This document shows, piece after piece, positions 7,481-16,840 of a stretch of 64,000 nt of DNA. Numbering within the stretch: the first letter of the stretch is position 1; every line of letters begins with the position of its first letter. Source of the stretch: Asticcacaulis sp. AC460 (lineage in GTDB: Bacteria; Pseudomonadota; Alphaproteobacteria; Caulobacterales; Caulobacteraceae); assembly GCF_000495795.1 (NCBI RefSeq), contig NZ_AWGD01000010.1, forward strand, positions 79,608 through 143,607. The letters are read 5' to 3'. The translations under genes and the position numbers were made by a program. The notes beneath the pieces are model-generated. The model did not search any database and was not told the DNA's origin. It was given only the letters and a program-made list of their open reading frames with translations.

Positions 7481-9490
7481 TTACCGCCGCCACGCCAGGC
7501 CGACATAAAAACGCCGGCCGGCGTCGTATTGCACTGTGCCATCGCCACCGCGGGCGATCTGGATGTCGCTGTCGAAGGCATTAGCCACCCGCCCCGACAG
7601 GGTCAGATGGTCGTTCAGGGCATAGTCGGCGCGCAGATCCAGCCGTTGGGACGGTTCCAGAACGAGGGAATTGAGGTCGTCCTCGAAGGCTTCGCCGTCG
7701 AACACGATATCGGCGATCAGCCGCAGGCGCGCGAAGTCGGCGTCCATGCCGATGGCGGCGCTATATTCGGGGGCTTGAGCCGGGCGGCGGCCATCGTCCG
7801 TGCGGGTATGGGTCCAGGTGGCCGAACCGGTCAGCGATACGTGCTCGGTGACGGGATAATCGCCGCGCAGTTCGGCGCCATAGGCGGTGATCTCGCCGCC
7901 GTTACGGCGCTGGCGCAGGACACCGCCCGCCGGGATAAAGCCCGCCGCTGGAAAAACCCCGGGACCGACGCCGATCGTGACGTTGGTCACCGGGTCTTTC
8001 AGGATATTGTAAAACAGGCCGAGATCGACATGGTAGCCGCGCACCCCGACCTCGACGCCGCTGAGGGTTTCGGGCTTCAGTTCGGCATTGGCCTCGGTGA
8101 CGTCATTGCCGACACGGAACGGCCGGTACAGTTCGTTCAGCGACGGCGGCCGGAAGCCGTTATAGGCAGCAGCGCGCAAGCCCCGGCCTTCAGCGATCTG
8201 CCAGGTCGCGCCAAGGCGGGCCGAGACCACGGTGTAGGTGCGACTGTCGGGACGCAGGTTCAGCACCGACGCGCCATTGCTCAGGTCGGTTTCGCTACGG
8301 TGGCCGTCATGGCTTTGCCACTGGTCCAGGCGGACGGCGCCGGTCAGGCTGATGGCGCCGTAGTCTTTGGTGGCCTCGCCGTAGAGGCCGGCCAGGGAGG
8401 TTTCGCCGCCGGCCACGCGGAACCGCGTCGGCGCGCCGCCCATGTAGCGGTAATATTCCTCCGACTGGCCGTCATTGAGGCGGGCATCGAGGCCGATCTC
8501 CCATTCCAGATCCGGGCTTTGGTGGCGTATGGCGGCCAGGACCCCGGTGCCCGAGGCCGGGGTCGCCACCTGGTCGTTGGCCAGGGCGGTGGTCGCCCTG
8601 CCCGCCCCGACCGAGACCGAGCGGTTGGCGAGGTCGGAGGTGCGGCGCCAGACCTGGAGGCGGAAACCGTTGTGCTCGGCGGTGGCCGGGCGGGTGAAGC
8701 TGGCCGACAGGCTGTTGCCTTCCGAATTGGCGATGGCGCCGTCCAGGCCGGTGTCACGGCGGCTGTCGTAATGGCCGGCCAGCAGGTCGAGTTGGCCACA
8801 GACGCCTGGGCAGATTTCGCGGCGATAGTTGGCGAGATATGCTGTATCCTCGCCAAAGGTCGGCCGATCAGCGGCGCCACGTTGCGGTGCGTGCACCGCC
8901 GGATCGCCGTTCAGGATCCGGGTGACGTAATGCAGGCTGAGGTCACTGATGGCGCCGCCCAGGGCGACTTCATGACTGCCGCGTTCGCCGGCTTCGAGGC
9001 GGACATAGTCGTTTTGACCGCGCGGTGAGGTCAGGCCCAGATCGATGACACCGGTGAGCGCTCCGGCGCCATAGGCGCCGCCGCCGGCCCCGCGCACGAC
9101 ATGGGCGCCGTTGAGCGCGTCCTGCGGCAGGCCGGCCCAGATCACCCAGCCGCCGAACGGGTCGTTCTGCGGAATGCCGTCCAATGTCACCAACGCCCGG
9201 CCGGCGCCGGACGGGGCAATCGCACGCAGGCCGATACCCTGCACGGTCGGATTGGCGGTCAGCGAGGACGAACGGCGGAACAGGGCCGCCTGGGCTGTGC
9301 GTTTCAGGCTGAGATCGATCGCCGGCGACCGCGCGACATCGTCACGGTTCAGATCAATGGCGGAAAAGGCAGCGTCACCGCGAAAGACAGCGAAGCGGTT
9401 GGCCTGGATGACGACTTCGGGCGGTTCCGGTGCGGTTTGGGCCTGGGCCGCCATCGGAAACAGGGCTGTGGTCAGCAGCAGGTAACGCAT
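7481..9490 (-). CDS. TonB-dependent outer membrane receptor
   Basis: This 669-residue protein begins with a Sec signal peptide (MRYLLLTTALFPMAAQAQ) followed by a plug domain (QGIGLRAIAPSGAGRALVTLDGIPQNDPFGGWVIW and VVRGAGGGAYGAGALTGVIDL, each read in pieces) and a beta-barrel that ends in an aromatic residue two positions from the C-terminus (YVGLAWRR). It should import a substrate through the outer membrane using TonB energy. ATG 9490 has a GGAG upstream and begins at the signal peptide. It is divergent from a LacI regulator 76 bp away, which suggests a regulated sugar or siderophore substrate. Its moderate length is closer to metal or vitamin receptors than the 1000-residue receptor at 24494. 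Confidence 0.88.
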   Translation of the reverse strand: MRYLLLTTALFPMAAQAQTAPEPPEVVIQANRFAVFRGDAAFSAIDLNRDDVARSPAIDLSLKRTAQAALFRRSSSLTANPTVQGIGLRAIAPSGAGRALVTLDGIPQNDPFGGWVIWAGLPQDALNGAHVVRGAGGGAYGAGALTGVIDLGLTSPRGQNDYVRLEAGERGSHEVALGGAISDLSLHYVTRILNGDPAVHAPQRGAADRPTFGEDTAYLANYRREICPGVCGQLDLLAGHYDSRRDTGLDGAIANSEGNSLSASFTRPATAEHNGFRLQVWRRTSDLANRSVSVGAGRATTALANDQVATPASGTGVLAAIRHQSPDLEWEIGLDARLNDGQSEEYYRYMGGAPTRFRVAGGETSLAGLYGEATKDYGAISLTGAVRLDQWQSHDGHRSETDLSNGASVLNLRPDSRTYTVVSARLGATWQIAEGRGLRAAAYNGFRPPSLNELYRPFRVGNDVTEANAELKPETLSGVEVGVRGYHVDLGLFYNILKDPVTNVTIGVGPGVFPAAGFIPAGGVLRQRRNGGEITAYGAELRGDYPVTEHVSLTGSATWTHTRTDDGRRPAQAPEYSAAIGMDADFARLRLIADIVFDGEAFEDDLNSLVLEPSQRLDLRADYALNDHLTLSGRVANAFDSDIQIARGGDGTVQYDAGRRFYVGLAWRR

Positions 9491-9566
9491 GGACGGCTCC
9501 AACGGAATTTGTTGGATTGCGTGCACGGAAAGCCGTAGGATTTCAAGCGTGATTCCGGGGTCTCGC

Positions 9567-10556
9567 ATGGCAACTATTCAAGATGTGGCAACAATGGCAG
9601 GGGTATCGACCGCGACCGTGTCGCGCGTGCTCTCCGGCTATGCCCACGTCTCGCCCTCGGTGCGCGACCGCGTCACCGGCGCCGTCGAAAAGCTGGGCTA
9701 TGAGCCCAACTATGCCGCCAAGTCGCTGCGGACCTTGAAGACCTCGCGGCTGATCGTGACCGTGCCGGATATCACCAACATCTTCTTCGCCAACATTATC
9801 CGCGGCGCCGAGGAAGCCGCCCATGCCGCCGGCTATGCGGTGCTGCTGGGCGACACCGGTACCAATACCGACAGCGAAGAAGCCTATGCCGGCATGCTCA
9901 AGCGCAAGGAGGCCGACGGGCTGATCTTCCTGGGCGAGGCCCTGCCGCCGGCCCTGGCCGGATTGGTGGAACGTCCGGGCGCGCCGGTCGTCAATGGCTG
10001 CGAATTTAGCGAGGATCTGACGGTCAGTTCCGTCCATATCGATAACCGCGCCGCTGCAGCCGAGGCGATGGATCACCTGTATGGGTTGGGCCATCGCCGG
10101 ATTACGGTTATCACCGGCGCGGTCGACCGGCCGATCAGCCGCCAACGCCTGGAGGGAGTTTTTGCTTCGGCGGAACGGCATGGGGCAGAGGTCCAGGTGC
10201 TGACCGGGGACTTCTCTATCGAAAGCGGCGTAGCGGCGACGGTCAAGGCCTTGAAAGGCGCGCGGCCGACGGCCTTCTTCTGTTTCAGCGACGAGATGGC
10301 GATCGGGGCGTTGTCGGCTTTACGCCAGGCGGGTTTGCGTTGCCCGGAGGATGTGTCCGTCGTGGGGTTCGACGACATCCATATGGCGCCCTACACGTCG
10401 CCGGCTTTGACGACCGTGCGCCAGCCGATGCACGAGATCGGCCAGCAAACGGTGGACCTTTTGATCGGGATCATTGAAGGGCGGGTGAGCGAGCGGGTCA
10501 ACCTGACCCTGCCGCATCAACTGGTGGTGCGCGATAGCACGGCGGCGCCAAAGTAG
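9567..10556 (+). CDS. LacI-family transcriptional regulator
   Basis: This 329-residue regulator has an N-terminal helix-turn-helix (TIQDVATMAGVSTATVSRVL) and a periplasmic-binding-protein-like effector domain with the family phrase DVSVVGFDDIHMAPYTSPALTT near the C-terminus. ATG 9567 starts exactly at the HTH; the longer frame from 9489 runs into the divergent promoter. It lies back to back with the TonB receptor gene, the usual arrangement for local control of sugar uptake. Effector unknown. It ends 1 nt before the convergent stop of the next gene. Confidence 0.93.
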   Translation: MATIQDVATMAGVSTATVSRVLSGYAHVSPSVRDRVTGAVEKLGYEPNYAAKSLRTLKTSRLIVTVPDITNIFFANIIRGAEEAAHAAGYAVLLGDTGTNTDSEEAYAGMLKRKEADGLIFLGEALPPALAGLVERPGAPVVNGCEFSEDLTVSSVHIDNRAAAAEAMDHLYGLGHRRITVITGAVDRPISRQRLEGVFASAERHGAEVQVLTGDFSIESGVAATVKALKGARPTAFFCFSDEMAIGALSALRQAGLRCPEDVSVVGFDDIHMAPYTSPALTTVRQPMHEIGQQTVDLLIGIIEGRVSERVNLTLPHQLVVRDSTAAPK

Positions 10557-10557
10557 G

Positions 10558-10989
10558 TTACTTCCCGTCGAAGTCGCCGACATAGAGGTAAGCCGCCGTC
10601 TCTATCACGACATAGCGCAACAGACGCTTGGACGAAGCCGAGCTGAACGAGAACTGGATGAAGTCGGGGTTGCCCGCGGCATCCATATAGACGTCCTTGA
10701 TTCGGAACTTGCTGGTGTCAGCGCCCTCGCCGCCATAGGTCCCCGTCAGCGCCACAGGACCGGTCAAGGGCGAATCTGCTTCCCCCGTAATGGCGCAGGT
10801 CGCTGCGTCGATCGTGAGCGACCAGTTGCCGCTGACATAGTCCGGCCGGCCGCTGTTGGCGGCGTCCTCACGCTTGTCGACATTGAAGCGGCCACCATGT
10901 TTGCCCGCGACTTTTTCACAGGCGGCAAAGGCGGGTGTGGCAAGGCAGAGGGCAAGAGCGACGCCCAGTGTGTTGAGTAAAGGTCTCAT
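10558..10989 (-). CDS. Small secreted protein of unknown function
   Basis: This 143-residue protein starts with a clear Sec signal peptide (MRPLLNTLGVALALCLATPAFA) and has a mature part rich in Gly, Thr and Asp with two Cys residues (at the mature N-terminus and in DAATCAITGE) that may form a disulfide. No domain was recognised. ATG 10989 is chosen because it begins the signal peptide. It is convergent with the LacI gene. Confidence 0.7.
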   Translation of the reverse strand: MRPLLNTLGVALALCLATPAFAACEKVAGKHGGRFNVDKREDAANSGRPDYVSGNWSLTIDAATCAITGEADSPLTGPVALTGTYGGEGADTSKFRIKDVYMDAAGNPDFIQFSFSSASSKRLLRYVVIETAAYLYVGDFDGK

Positions 10990-11073
10990 GTTTCCATCTC
11001 CGAATTTTCGGAGACGATGCCATGCGCTCAATTCCGCGACAACGCAGCCCGGCCTAATGGTAACGTATTCATT

Positions 11074-11343
11074 TTATACGGATATATTCAGCACGCGACC
11101 GGGCTCTACCGCTTGGGCGGAGGTCGCCGACGCGGCGGACGATGCACCTTCGAGGCCGCTTAGCCTGCCGCCGAACCTCACAGCCTGGTTGCGCGTCGGA
11201 TCGGTGTCGGCATTGACGTCGAATGGGCCGGACTTCGGATGCGCGGGATCGATATGCTTCTTGGCATTCTCGACGTCGGTGCAGTTCTTGCAACTGAACC
11301 CGTTGACGTAGACCGGTTGAGGATAGTCGCCGCTGATGGCCAT
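11074..11343 (-). CDS. Small protein with CxxC motif, unknown function
   Basis: This 89-residue frame reads MAISGDYPQPVYVNGFSCKNC at the start and has a CxxC pair (CKNC), then a hydrophilic middle with DPAHPKSGPFDVNADTDP and an Ala-rich tail. The overlapping longer minus-strand frame (11069-11626) is not credible. It lies 59 bp downstream of the PQQ dehydrogenase stop on the same strand and could be the last gene of that operon. The family is not known to me, and a metal- or redox-linked role is only suggested by CxxC. Confidence 0.6.
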   Translation of the reverse strand: MAISGDYPQPVYVNGFSCKNCTDVENAKKHIDPAHPKSGPFDVNADTDPTRNQAVRFGGRLSGLEGASSAASATSAQAVEPGRVLNISV

Positions 11344-11402
11344 GCTGTTCGCCCGTATTGCCCATAGGGTAATACGTCAGTGTCAACAAAACGGTTACAG
11401 CG

Positions 11403-13502
11403 TTACGGCAGACTGTAGACGATAATCTCGCCGCCCGGCTTGACCTTGGGGTTCTTGCCGCCGCCGGCCGCGACCGCGACATACTGCTTGCCGCCGACAG
11501 AATAAGTCGCCGGCGTCGCGATGCTCGAGGTCGGCATGACGGTCTCCCACAACAGCTTACCCGTCTTCTTGTCGAAGGCACGGAATTTGTTGTCGTAGAT
11601 GGTCGCGCCGATGAACAACAACCCACCCCGGGTCACCACGGCGCCACCGTAGTTTTCGCTGCCGGTCGTCTTGTCGGCCAGTTCGGGATATTCGCCGAAC
11701 GGAATCCGCCACAGGTAATTGCCTGTGTTCAGGTCCAGCGCGTTCAAGGTGCCCCACGGCGGGGCGACCGCCGGATAGCCGTCCGGATCGAGGAAGCGGT
11801 GATAGCCGTCGAAGGCATAGTCATCCGCGGCCGTCGACGGATACTCCGGCGCCGGTTTCGCCGAGTCGTCGCTGATATAGGCAACCACGGCTTTCAGTTC
11901 GTCCGGGCTCAAGGCGGCGCCAAAGGCCGGCATCCGACCGGCGCCGTCACGCACCTGTTTGGTGATCTGATCGGCGCTCAGGCGCTTCGATACGCCGAAC
12001 AGAGCCGGGAATTCCGGCGGACTGCCCTTACGGTCGTCGCCATGGCAGGAGGCGCAGACATTGGCATAGACCGCCGCACCCGAGACCTGGCCGTCCGCCG
12101 TTTTCACGCGCGGTTTCAGCTTCATGGTCCAGGCCATTTCGTTGGCGTTGATGTACAGCACGCCGGTGTCCGGATCCCAGGCTGCGCCGCCATATTCGCC
12201 GCCGCCATCCATGCCCGGAAACAGGATCGTCCCCTGGAGCGAAGGCGGATCGAACGGACCACGATTGCTGGATTTTGCCAGGTGAGCCCGCGCCGCAGCA
12301 TTGGCCGCCGGGGTTCGTTGGGTCAGCATGTCTTCAGTCAGGCGTTGCCGCGCGAACGGTTCCGGCGCGGCCGGCAGACGTTGGGTCGTGGAAATCTGCT
12401 CTCCGGGCACGGTCGACGCGAAGACCGGCACCTCGGTCACGGGGAACAGGCTTTCGCCCGTCGTGCGGTCCAGCACCCAGACGACGCCGGCCTTGGTGAT
12501 CTGGGCGAGGGCCGGGATATCCTTGCCGTCGCGGCGGACGGTGACCAGGGTGGGTGGGGTCGGCGGATCGCGGTCCCAAAGGTCGTGCTTGACCAGCTGG
12601 AAATGCCACAGCCGCTTGCCGGTTTTCGCATCCAGCGCGACGATCGAGGTGCCGAACAGGTTGTCGCCATGACGGTCGGCGCCGTAGAAGTCCTTGTCGC
12701 CCATGCCGGCCGAGGCCAGGGGCAGATAGACGATGCCGCGCTCCGGATCCAATGTGAAACCCGACCAGGCATTGGCGCCCATGGCGGTCTTCCAGGCGTC
12801 TTCCGGCCAGGTGTCGTAGCCATACTCGCCCGGATGCGGGATGGTGCGGAAGGTCCACTTCAGCTTGCCGGTGCGCACGTCATAGGCGCGGACATGGCCC
12901 GGCGTATTGCCGGTGCTGCCGATGATGATCGTGTCCTTGTAGACCACGCCCGGCGAAACCACATTGACCGAAACGCTGCTGGGATCACGGTCCAGGTCTT
13001 GGCGCAGGTCGACGGCGCCCTTGTCGCCGAAACCGGCGATCGTCTTCCCCGTAGCGGCATCGACGGCGATCAGTTGGTTGCGGAAGGTGAAGAGGATGCG
13101 TTCCTGGCGGCCGTCGCTCCAGTAGGCCAGGCCGCGCAGGCGGGCGCGGGTGACGGGTTCGCCATAGGCGGGGTTGAACACCCAGGTTTGTTTCCCCGTC
13201 GCAGCATCCAGGCAGAACAGGCGGCCCTTGGGCGAGACGAAATATAGCCGCCCGCCCACGATCATCGGGTTGCCTTCCATGTCGCCGCCCTGAAAGCCGT
13301 CACCGGAATCAAAGCGCCACGCGACCTTCAGATCCTTGACGTTCTCGGCGTTGATCTGGTCCAGGGTCGAATAGTGGGTGCCGTGGGGATTGCCATGATA
13401 GAACGGCCAGTCGGCACCGGAACGATCCGCCGACAGGTCCAGTTTTGGCGACTGGCACGACACCAGGGCCGCGCAGACAAGTAAGGCGGCCAGCTTTTTC
13501 AT
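11403..13502 (-). CDS. PQQ-dependent dehydrogenase with fused cytochrome c, lipoprotein
   Basis: This 699-residue quinoprotein should oxidise a sugar or alcohol in the periplasm and pass electrons to its own heme. The start MKKLAALLVCAALVSC is a lipoprotein signal with lipobox LVSC. The propeller begins with DWPFYHGNPHGTHYS and is interrupted by a cytochrome c domain with CASCH at residues 483-487 and a probable axial Met in GRMPAFG near 524; propeller sequence resumes afterwards (YLWRIPFGEYPE, KTGKLLWETVMP). ATG 13502 forms a 4-nt overlap with the esterase stop upstream (13499). It belongs to the minus-strand sugar operon. The substrate (glucose, other aldose or polyol) is not evident. Confidence 0.92.
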   Translation of the reverse strand: MKKLAALLVCAALVSCQSPKLDLSADRSGADWPFYHGNPHGTHYSTLDQINAENVKDLKVAWRFDSGDGFQGGDMEGNPMIVGGRLYFVSPKGRLFCLDAATGKQTWVFNPAYGEPVTRARLRGLAYWSDGRQERILFTFRNQLIAVDAATGKTIAGFGDKGAVDLRQDLDRDPSSVSVNVVSPGVVYKDTIIIGSTGNTPGHVRAYDVRTGKLKWTFRTIPHPGEYGYDTWPEDAWKTAMGANAWSGFTLDPERGIVYLPLASAGMGDKDFYGADRHGDNLFGTSIVALDAKTGKRLWHFQLVKHDLWDRDPPTPPTLVTVRRDGKDIPALAQITKAGVVWVLDRTTGESLFPVTEVPVFASTVPGEQISTTQRLPAAPEPFARQRLTEDMLTQRTPAANAAARAHLAKSSNRGPFDPPSLQGTILFPGMDGGGEYGGAAWDPDTGVLYINANEMAWTMKLKPRVKTADGQVSGAAVYANVCASCHGDDRKGSPPEFPALFGVSKRLSADQITKQVRDGAGRMPAFGAALSPDELKAVVAYISDDSAKPAPEYPSTAADDYAFDGYHRFLDPDGYPAVAPPWGTLNALDLNTGNYLWRIPFGEYPELADKTTGSENYGGAVVTRGGLLFIGATIYDNKFRAFDKKTGKLLWETVMPTSSIATPATYSVGGKQYVAVAAGGGKNPKVKPGGEIIVYSLP

Positions 13503-14500
13503 CCTGACTTTCCTTCGCCACTTAGGCCTTCGCGGCGCAGGAAAGCCGCCAGAAGCTGCGGCCACAGGTGCCAAGGCTGGTCCAGTTCCGGCTTCATGCC
13601 GAAGCCGTGGCCGCCGCGGGCGAACAGGTGGGTTTCGACCGGGATGTTCTTCGCCTTAAGGGCGTCGCGGAACACGATGCTGTTGCCCACGGGGACGGTC
13701 GTGTCGTCTTCGGCATGGCACAGGAAGGTCGGTGGCGTGCGTGCATCGACGTTCAGTTCCGGGCTGTGACGAGCGACCTGTTCGGGGGGTGCGGGACCGC
13801 CAAACAGCGAACCGAACACACCTTCATAAGCGACCTTGGGATCCAGGGTCAGCACCGGATAGATGGGCGCCGATGCGAATGGGCGGGCGTCGAGGTTATC
13901 GGCGGCATCGACGGCGGGATAGAGATTCTGGGCATGGCGTGTGGCCAGGGAAGCGGTGATGAAGCCGCCGGCGCTGAAGCCCGCAACGCCAACACGGACC
14001 GGGTCCAGTTTGAATGTCGTGGCATGATGGCGGATGACCCGCATAGCGCGTTGGGCATCGATCAGGCCGACCTCGGCGCGATTATCCCAGCCGTCATTGG
14101 CCAGGCGGTAGAACAGCACGAAGCAGGTGAAACCCTGGCCGTTGAGATAGTCGGCGAGTTGATAGCCTTCGTGGTCGAAATAGTTCCACGAAAAGCCGCC
14201 GCCCGGGATGATCAGCATGGCGCCGCCGTTGGGCTTTTTCGCCGGAAAGACAGCCAGGCGCGGGGTCGAGATGCCCTGGACCCGGCGCAGGCGGATATTG
14301 GGGTCTGTGGAGACCTCTTCGACGGTTTCCGTGAGCTTCGGGCCTTTCGGCGGGGTGGGCCACAGGTCGAGGGTCAGGGTCGGCGTCGGCCAGGCCACTG
14401 TCTTGGGTTGGGCGACTTCGGGCGCGGCGGTCTGGGCCCTGGCCGCATCGGCGGTCAGGATCAGGGGCGACAAAAGCAGGGAACGGCGCAAAGTGTCCAT
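13499..14500 (-). CDS. Exported alpha/beta hydrolase (acetyl-xylan-esterase-like)
   Basis: This 333-residue enzyme has an N-terminal export signal (MDTLRRSLLLSPLILTADAARAQ) and an alpha/beta hydrolase fold: oxyanion region IIPGGGFSWNYFDHEG, nucleophile elbow GVAGFSAGGFI, acid region HAEDDTTVPVGNS and catalytic His in GGHGFG. It resembles the BD-FAE/AxeA type esterases that remove acyl groups from plant sugars. ATG 14500 has GAGGTT a few bases upstream. It overlaps the PQQ dehydrogenase start by 4 nt, so the two are co-translated. An inverted repeat lies between it and the upstream isomerase. Confidence 0.85.
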   Translation of the reverse strand: MDTLRRSLLLSPLILTADAARAQTAAPEVAQPKTVAWPTPTLTLDLWPTPPKGPKLTETVEEVSTDPNIRLRRVQGISTPRLAVFPAKKPNGGAMLIIPGGGFSWNYFDHEGYQLADYLNGQGFTCFVLFYRLANDGWDNRAEVGLIDAQRAMRVIRHHATTFKLDPVRVGVAGFSAGGFITASLATRHAQNLYPAVDAADNLDARPFASAPIYPVLTLDPKVAYEGVFGSLFGGPAPPEQVARHSPELNVDARTPPTFLCHAEDDTTVPVGNSIVFRDALKAKNIPVETHLFARGGHGFGMKPELDQPWHLWPQLLAAFLRREGLSGEGKSG

Positions 14501-14510
14501 GGGCAACCTC

Positions 14511-14672
14511 TTATCCTCCACCGCTTGCGGGGGAGGTGGCGAGCAAGCGAGGCCCCCTATGGGCCGAAGTGTTGCCTGCCGGCGAGGCTCGAGACGGAGG
14601 GGGCGTTCCGAGCTCCCGGCTCCCCCTCCGCCGCCATGCGGCGGCACCTCCCCCGCACGCGGGGGAGGATAA
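14511..14672. repeat. Intergenic inverted repeat (GGGGAGG family, copy 1)
   Basis: The ends TTATCCTCC (14511) and GGAGGATAA (14672) face each other, and each arm carries its own hairpin built on CCCCCGC-N2-GCGGGGG-type sequence; the middle repeats GGCGGC/GCCGCC hairpins. It sits between the isomerase and esterase genes of one operon, so it is probably transcribed and could act as an mRNA stability or processing element. Five related copies occur in the window. Confidence 0.85.
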
Positions 14673-14678
14673 GTGAGT

Positions 14679-15746
14679 CTACTCCTTCAACCCCAGCACA
14701 CGCAGGTTGAAGTCTCCCGACTTCTTGCCACCGGCGAAGTCGTCGAAAGCCTTTTCGGTGACGTGGATAATGTGATCGCGGATAAAGGACGCGCCTTCAC
14801 GCGCGCCGTCTTCCGGATGCTTCAAACAGCATTCCCACTCCAGCACCGCCCAGCCGTCATAGCCATAGCCCGCCAGCTTGGAGAAGATCTCCTTGAACTT
14901 CACCTGGCCGTCGCCCAGCGAACGGAACCGGCCGGGACGTTCGACCCAGCCCTGGTAGCCGCCATAGACGCCCGAACGGCCGTTCGGTGTGAACTCGGCA
15001 TCCTTGACGTGGAACATCTTGATGCGGTCGTGATAGATGTCGATGTAGCTCAGGTAATCGAGCTGCTGCAGCACGAAGTGGCTGGGATCGAACAGGATAT
15101 TGGCGCGTGGGTGGTTGCTGACCTCGGCCAGGAAGCGCTCGAAGGTCGCCCCGTCGTGCAGGTCTTCGCCCGGATGGATTTCATAGCAGCAGTCGACGCC
15201 GGCGGCATCGAACGCATTCAGGATCGGGCGCCAGCGCCGGCCAAGTTCGGCAAAGGCTTCCTCGACCAGGCCCGCCGGGCGTTGCGGCCACGGATAAAAA
15301 TACGGCCAGGCCAGGGCGCCCGAGAACGTCGCGTGGGCCTTCAGACCCAGGCGCTGCGAAGCCTTGGCTGCCAGTTTCAGCTGCTCGACCGCCCAGGCCT
15401 GGCGCTCCTTCGGCTTGCCCTGGTAGGCCAGGGGCGCGAACCCGTCGAACAAAAGGTCATAGGCCGGGTGAACCGCCACCAACTGGCCTTGCAGGTGGGT
15501 CGACAGCTCGGTCGGCTCCAGGCCGTACGAAGCCAGCATGCCCTTGACGTCGTCGCAATAGGTCTGCGACACCGCCGCCTGTTCCAGGTCGAAGATGTGC
15601 GGCGTCGAGGTCGGGATCTGCAGGCCTTTATAGCCATAGGCGGAGGCCCACTTGGCCATGCCTTCCAGGCTGTTGAACGGGGCAGCATCGCCGATGAACT
15701 GGGCCAGGAAGATGGCCGGTCCCTTGAGGTTGGTCAGCTTGGTCAT
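14679..15746 (-). CDS. Sugar phosphate isomerase/epimerase (xylose-isomerase-like TIM barrel)
   Basis: This 355-residue protein has the AP-endonuclease-2/xylose-isomerase-like TIM barrel: YEIHPGEDLHD, ILFDPSHFVLQQLDYL, KMFHVKDAEF and a C-terminal AVLEWECCLKHPEDG give the expected metal-binding Glu, Asp and His residues. It has no signal peptide, so it is cytoplasmic. ATG 15746 overlaps the Gfo/Idh stop by 4 nt (ATGA). The usual pairing of such proteins with Gfo/Idh oxidoreductases points to isomerisation or keto-sugar chemistry on an imported sugar or polyol. Confidence 0.88.
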   Translation of the reverse strand: MTKLTNLKGPAIFLAQFIGDAAPFNSLEGMAKWASAYGYKGLQIPTSTPHIFDLEQAAVSQTYCDDVKGMLASYGLEPTELSTHLQGQLVAVHPAYDLLFDGFAPLAYQGKPKERQAWAVEQLKLAAKASQRLGLKAHATFSGALAWPYFYPWPQRPAGLVEEAFAELGRRWRPILNAFDAAGVDCCYEIHPGEDLHDGATFERFLAEVSNHPRANILFDPSHFVLQQLDYLSYIDIYHDRIKMFHVKDAEFTPNGRSGVYGGYQGWVERPGRFRSLGDGQVKFKEIFSKLAGYGYDGWAVLEWECCLKHPEDGAREGASFIRDHIIHVTEKAFDDFAGGKKSGDFNLRVLGLKE

Positions 15747-16840
15747 ATCAGGTCTTTCAGGGCCAGCCATTGCCGGCGGTCGCTCGATTGCACCGCGGCG
15801 GTGACGAAGGCCATGCCGCGGACGCCGTCCTCGATGCCCGGGACCAGGGTGCCCTGGCCGGTTTCGATCTGATCGGCGAAATCCTTGTAGAGATTGGCGA
15901 AGGCTTCGACATAGCCTTCGGGATGACCGGCCGGCAGGCGGGTGCCCGCCTGCGCCACCGGCAGCAGATAAGAAGAGCCGGCATGACGGACCTCGGTGGG
16001 TCCGTCATGCCGGTTAAGCGTCAGGGTGTTGGGCAGCTCCTGACGCCAATCGAGACCGCCTTTTTCGCCGTAGACACGCAGGCGCAAGCCATTACGGTCG
16101 CCGGCGGCGATCTGGGAGGCAATAAGCACCCCGCGTGCGCCGTTGTCGTAGCGCAGCAGGATGTTGCAATCATCGTCGAGCGCCCGGCCCGGCACGACAC
16201 GGCCAAGGTCGGCATAGAGCTCAGTGGCGGTCAGGCCCGAGACGAACTCGGCCAGTTGAAAAGCATGGGTGCCGATATCGCCGGAACAGCCGCCCAGGCC
16301 CGACCGCGACGGATCGGTGCGCCAGTCGGCCTGTTTGTTCGACACGGCTTCGGTCAGCCAGCCCTGGCTGTATTCGACCACGATCTTGCGGACCTTGCCC
16401 AGCACACCGTCGGCGACCAGTTGGCGCGCCTCGCGGACCAGCGGATAGCCGGTATAGGTGTGGGTCAGGCCGTATTGTTTGCCGGTGGCGCGCACGACGT
16501 CGCGCAACGACTTGGCCTCGGCTAGGGTCAGGGTCGCCGGCTTGTCGCTCATGACGTGGACGCCCGACGTCAAGGCCTTCTGGGCGATGGCGAAGTGCGA
16601 ATCGTTGGGCGTGGCGACGCAGACAAAGTCGACCTCGCCCGAACTGAGCATGGCGTCGATACTGGTCCAGGCCTTGACACCGTAATGGGCTCCGCCCTCG
16701 GCCGACTTCACCGGATCGCGACTGAACACGCCGCCCGCCAGGACGATACGGCGGTCCAACTGCGCCGCCATGACATGGACAGCGCCGATGAACGAGCCGG
16801 GACCGCCCCCGGCAAGACCCATTCTGAGTGGCTTAGTCAT
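15743..16840 (-). CDS. Gfo/Idh/MocA family NAD(P)-dependent oxidoreductase
   Basis: This 365-residue protein has an N-terminal Rossmann fold ([17 protein letters not shown]) and the family signature around the catalytic Lys ([12 protein letters not shown]), followed by a C-terminal substrate domain containing [17 protein letters not shown] with the likely catalytic His. These enzymes oxidise or reduce sugars and inositols. It overlaps the MFS gene by 8 nt and the isomerase by 4 nt, so the three form a tight operon. The substrate is not evident. Confidence 0.92.
   Translation of the reverse strand: MTKPLRMGLAGGGPGSFIGAVHVMAAQLDRRIVLAGGVFSRDPVKSAEGGAHYGVKAWTSIDAMLSSGEVDFVCVATPNDSHFAIAQKALTSGVHVMSDKPATLTLAEAKSLRDVVRATGKQYGLTHTYTGYPLVREARQLVADGVLGKVRKIVVEYSQGWLTEAVSNKQADWRTDPSRSGLGGCSGDIGTHAFQLAEFVSGLTATELYADLGRVVPGRALDDDCNILLRYDNGARGVLIASQIAAGDRNGLRLRVYGEKGGLDWRQELPNTLTLNRHDGPTEVRHAGSSYLLPVAQAGTRLPAGHPEGYVEAFANLYKDFADQIETGQGTLVPGIEDGVRGMAFVTAAVQSSDRRQWLALKDLI

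Noticed and set aside
11069..11626. 185-residue minus-strand frame crossing the end of the PQQ dehydrogenase
   Set aside because: It covers the 89-residue CxxC gene and the dehydrogenase end in another frame and is Arg/Ser-rich without conservation.
14511..14672. GGGGAGG repeats considered as a CRISPR array
   Set aside because: Copies are single, kilobases apart and palindromic over their whole length, with no regular spacers and no cas genes.
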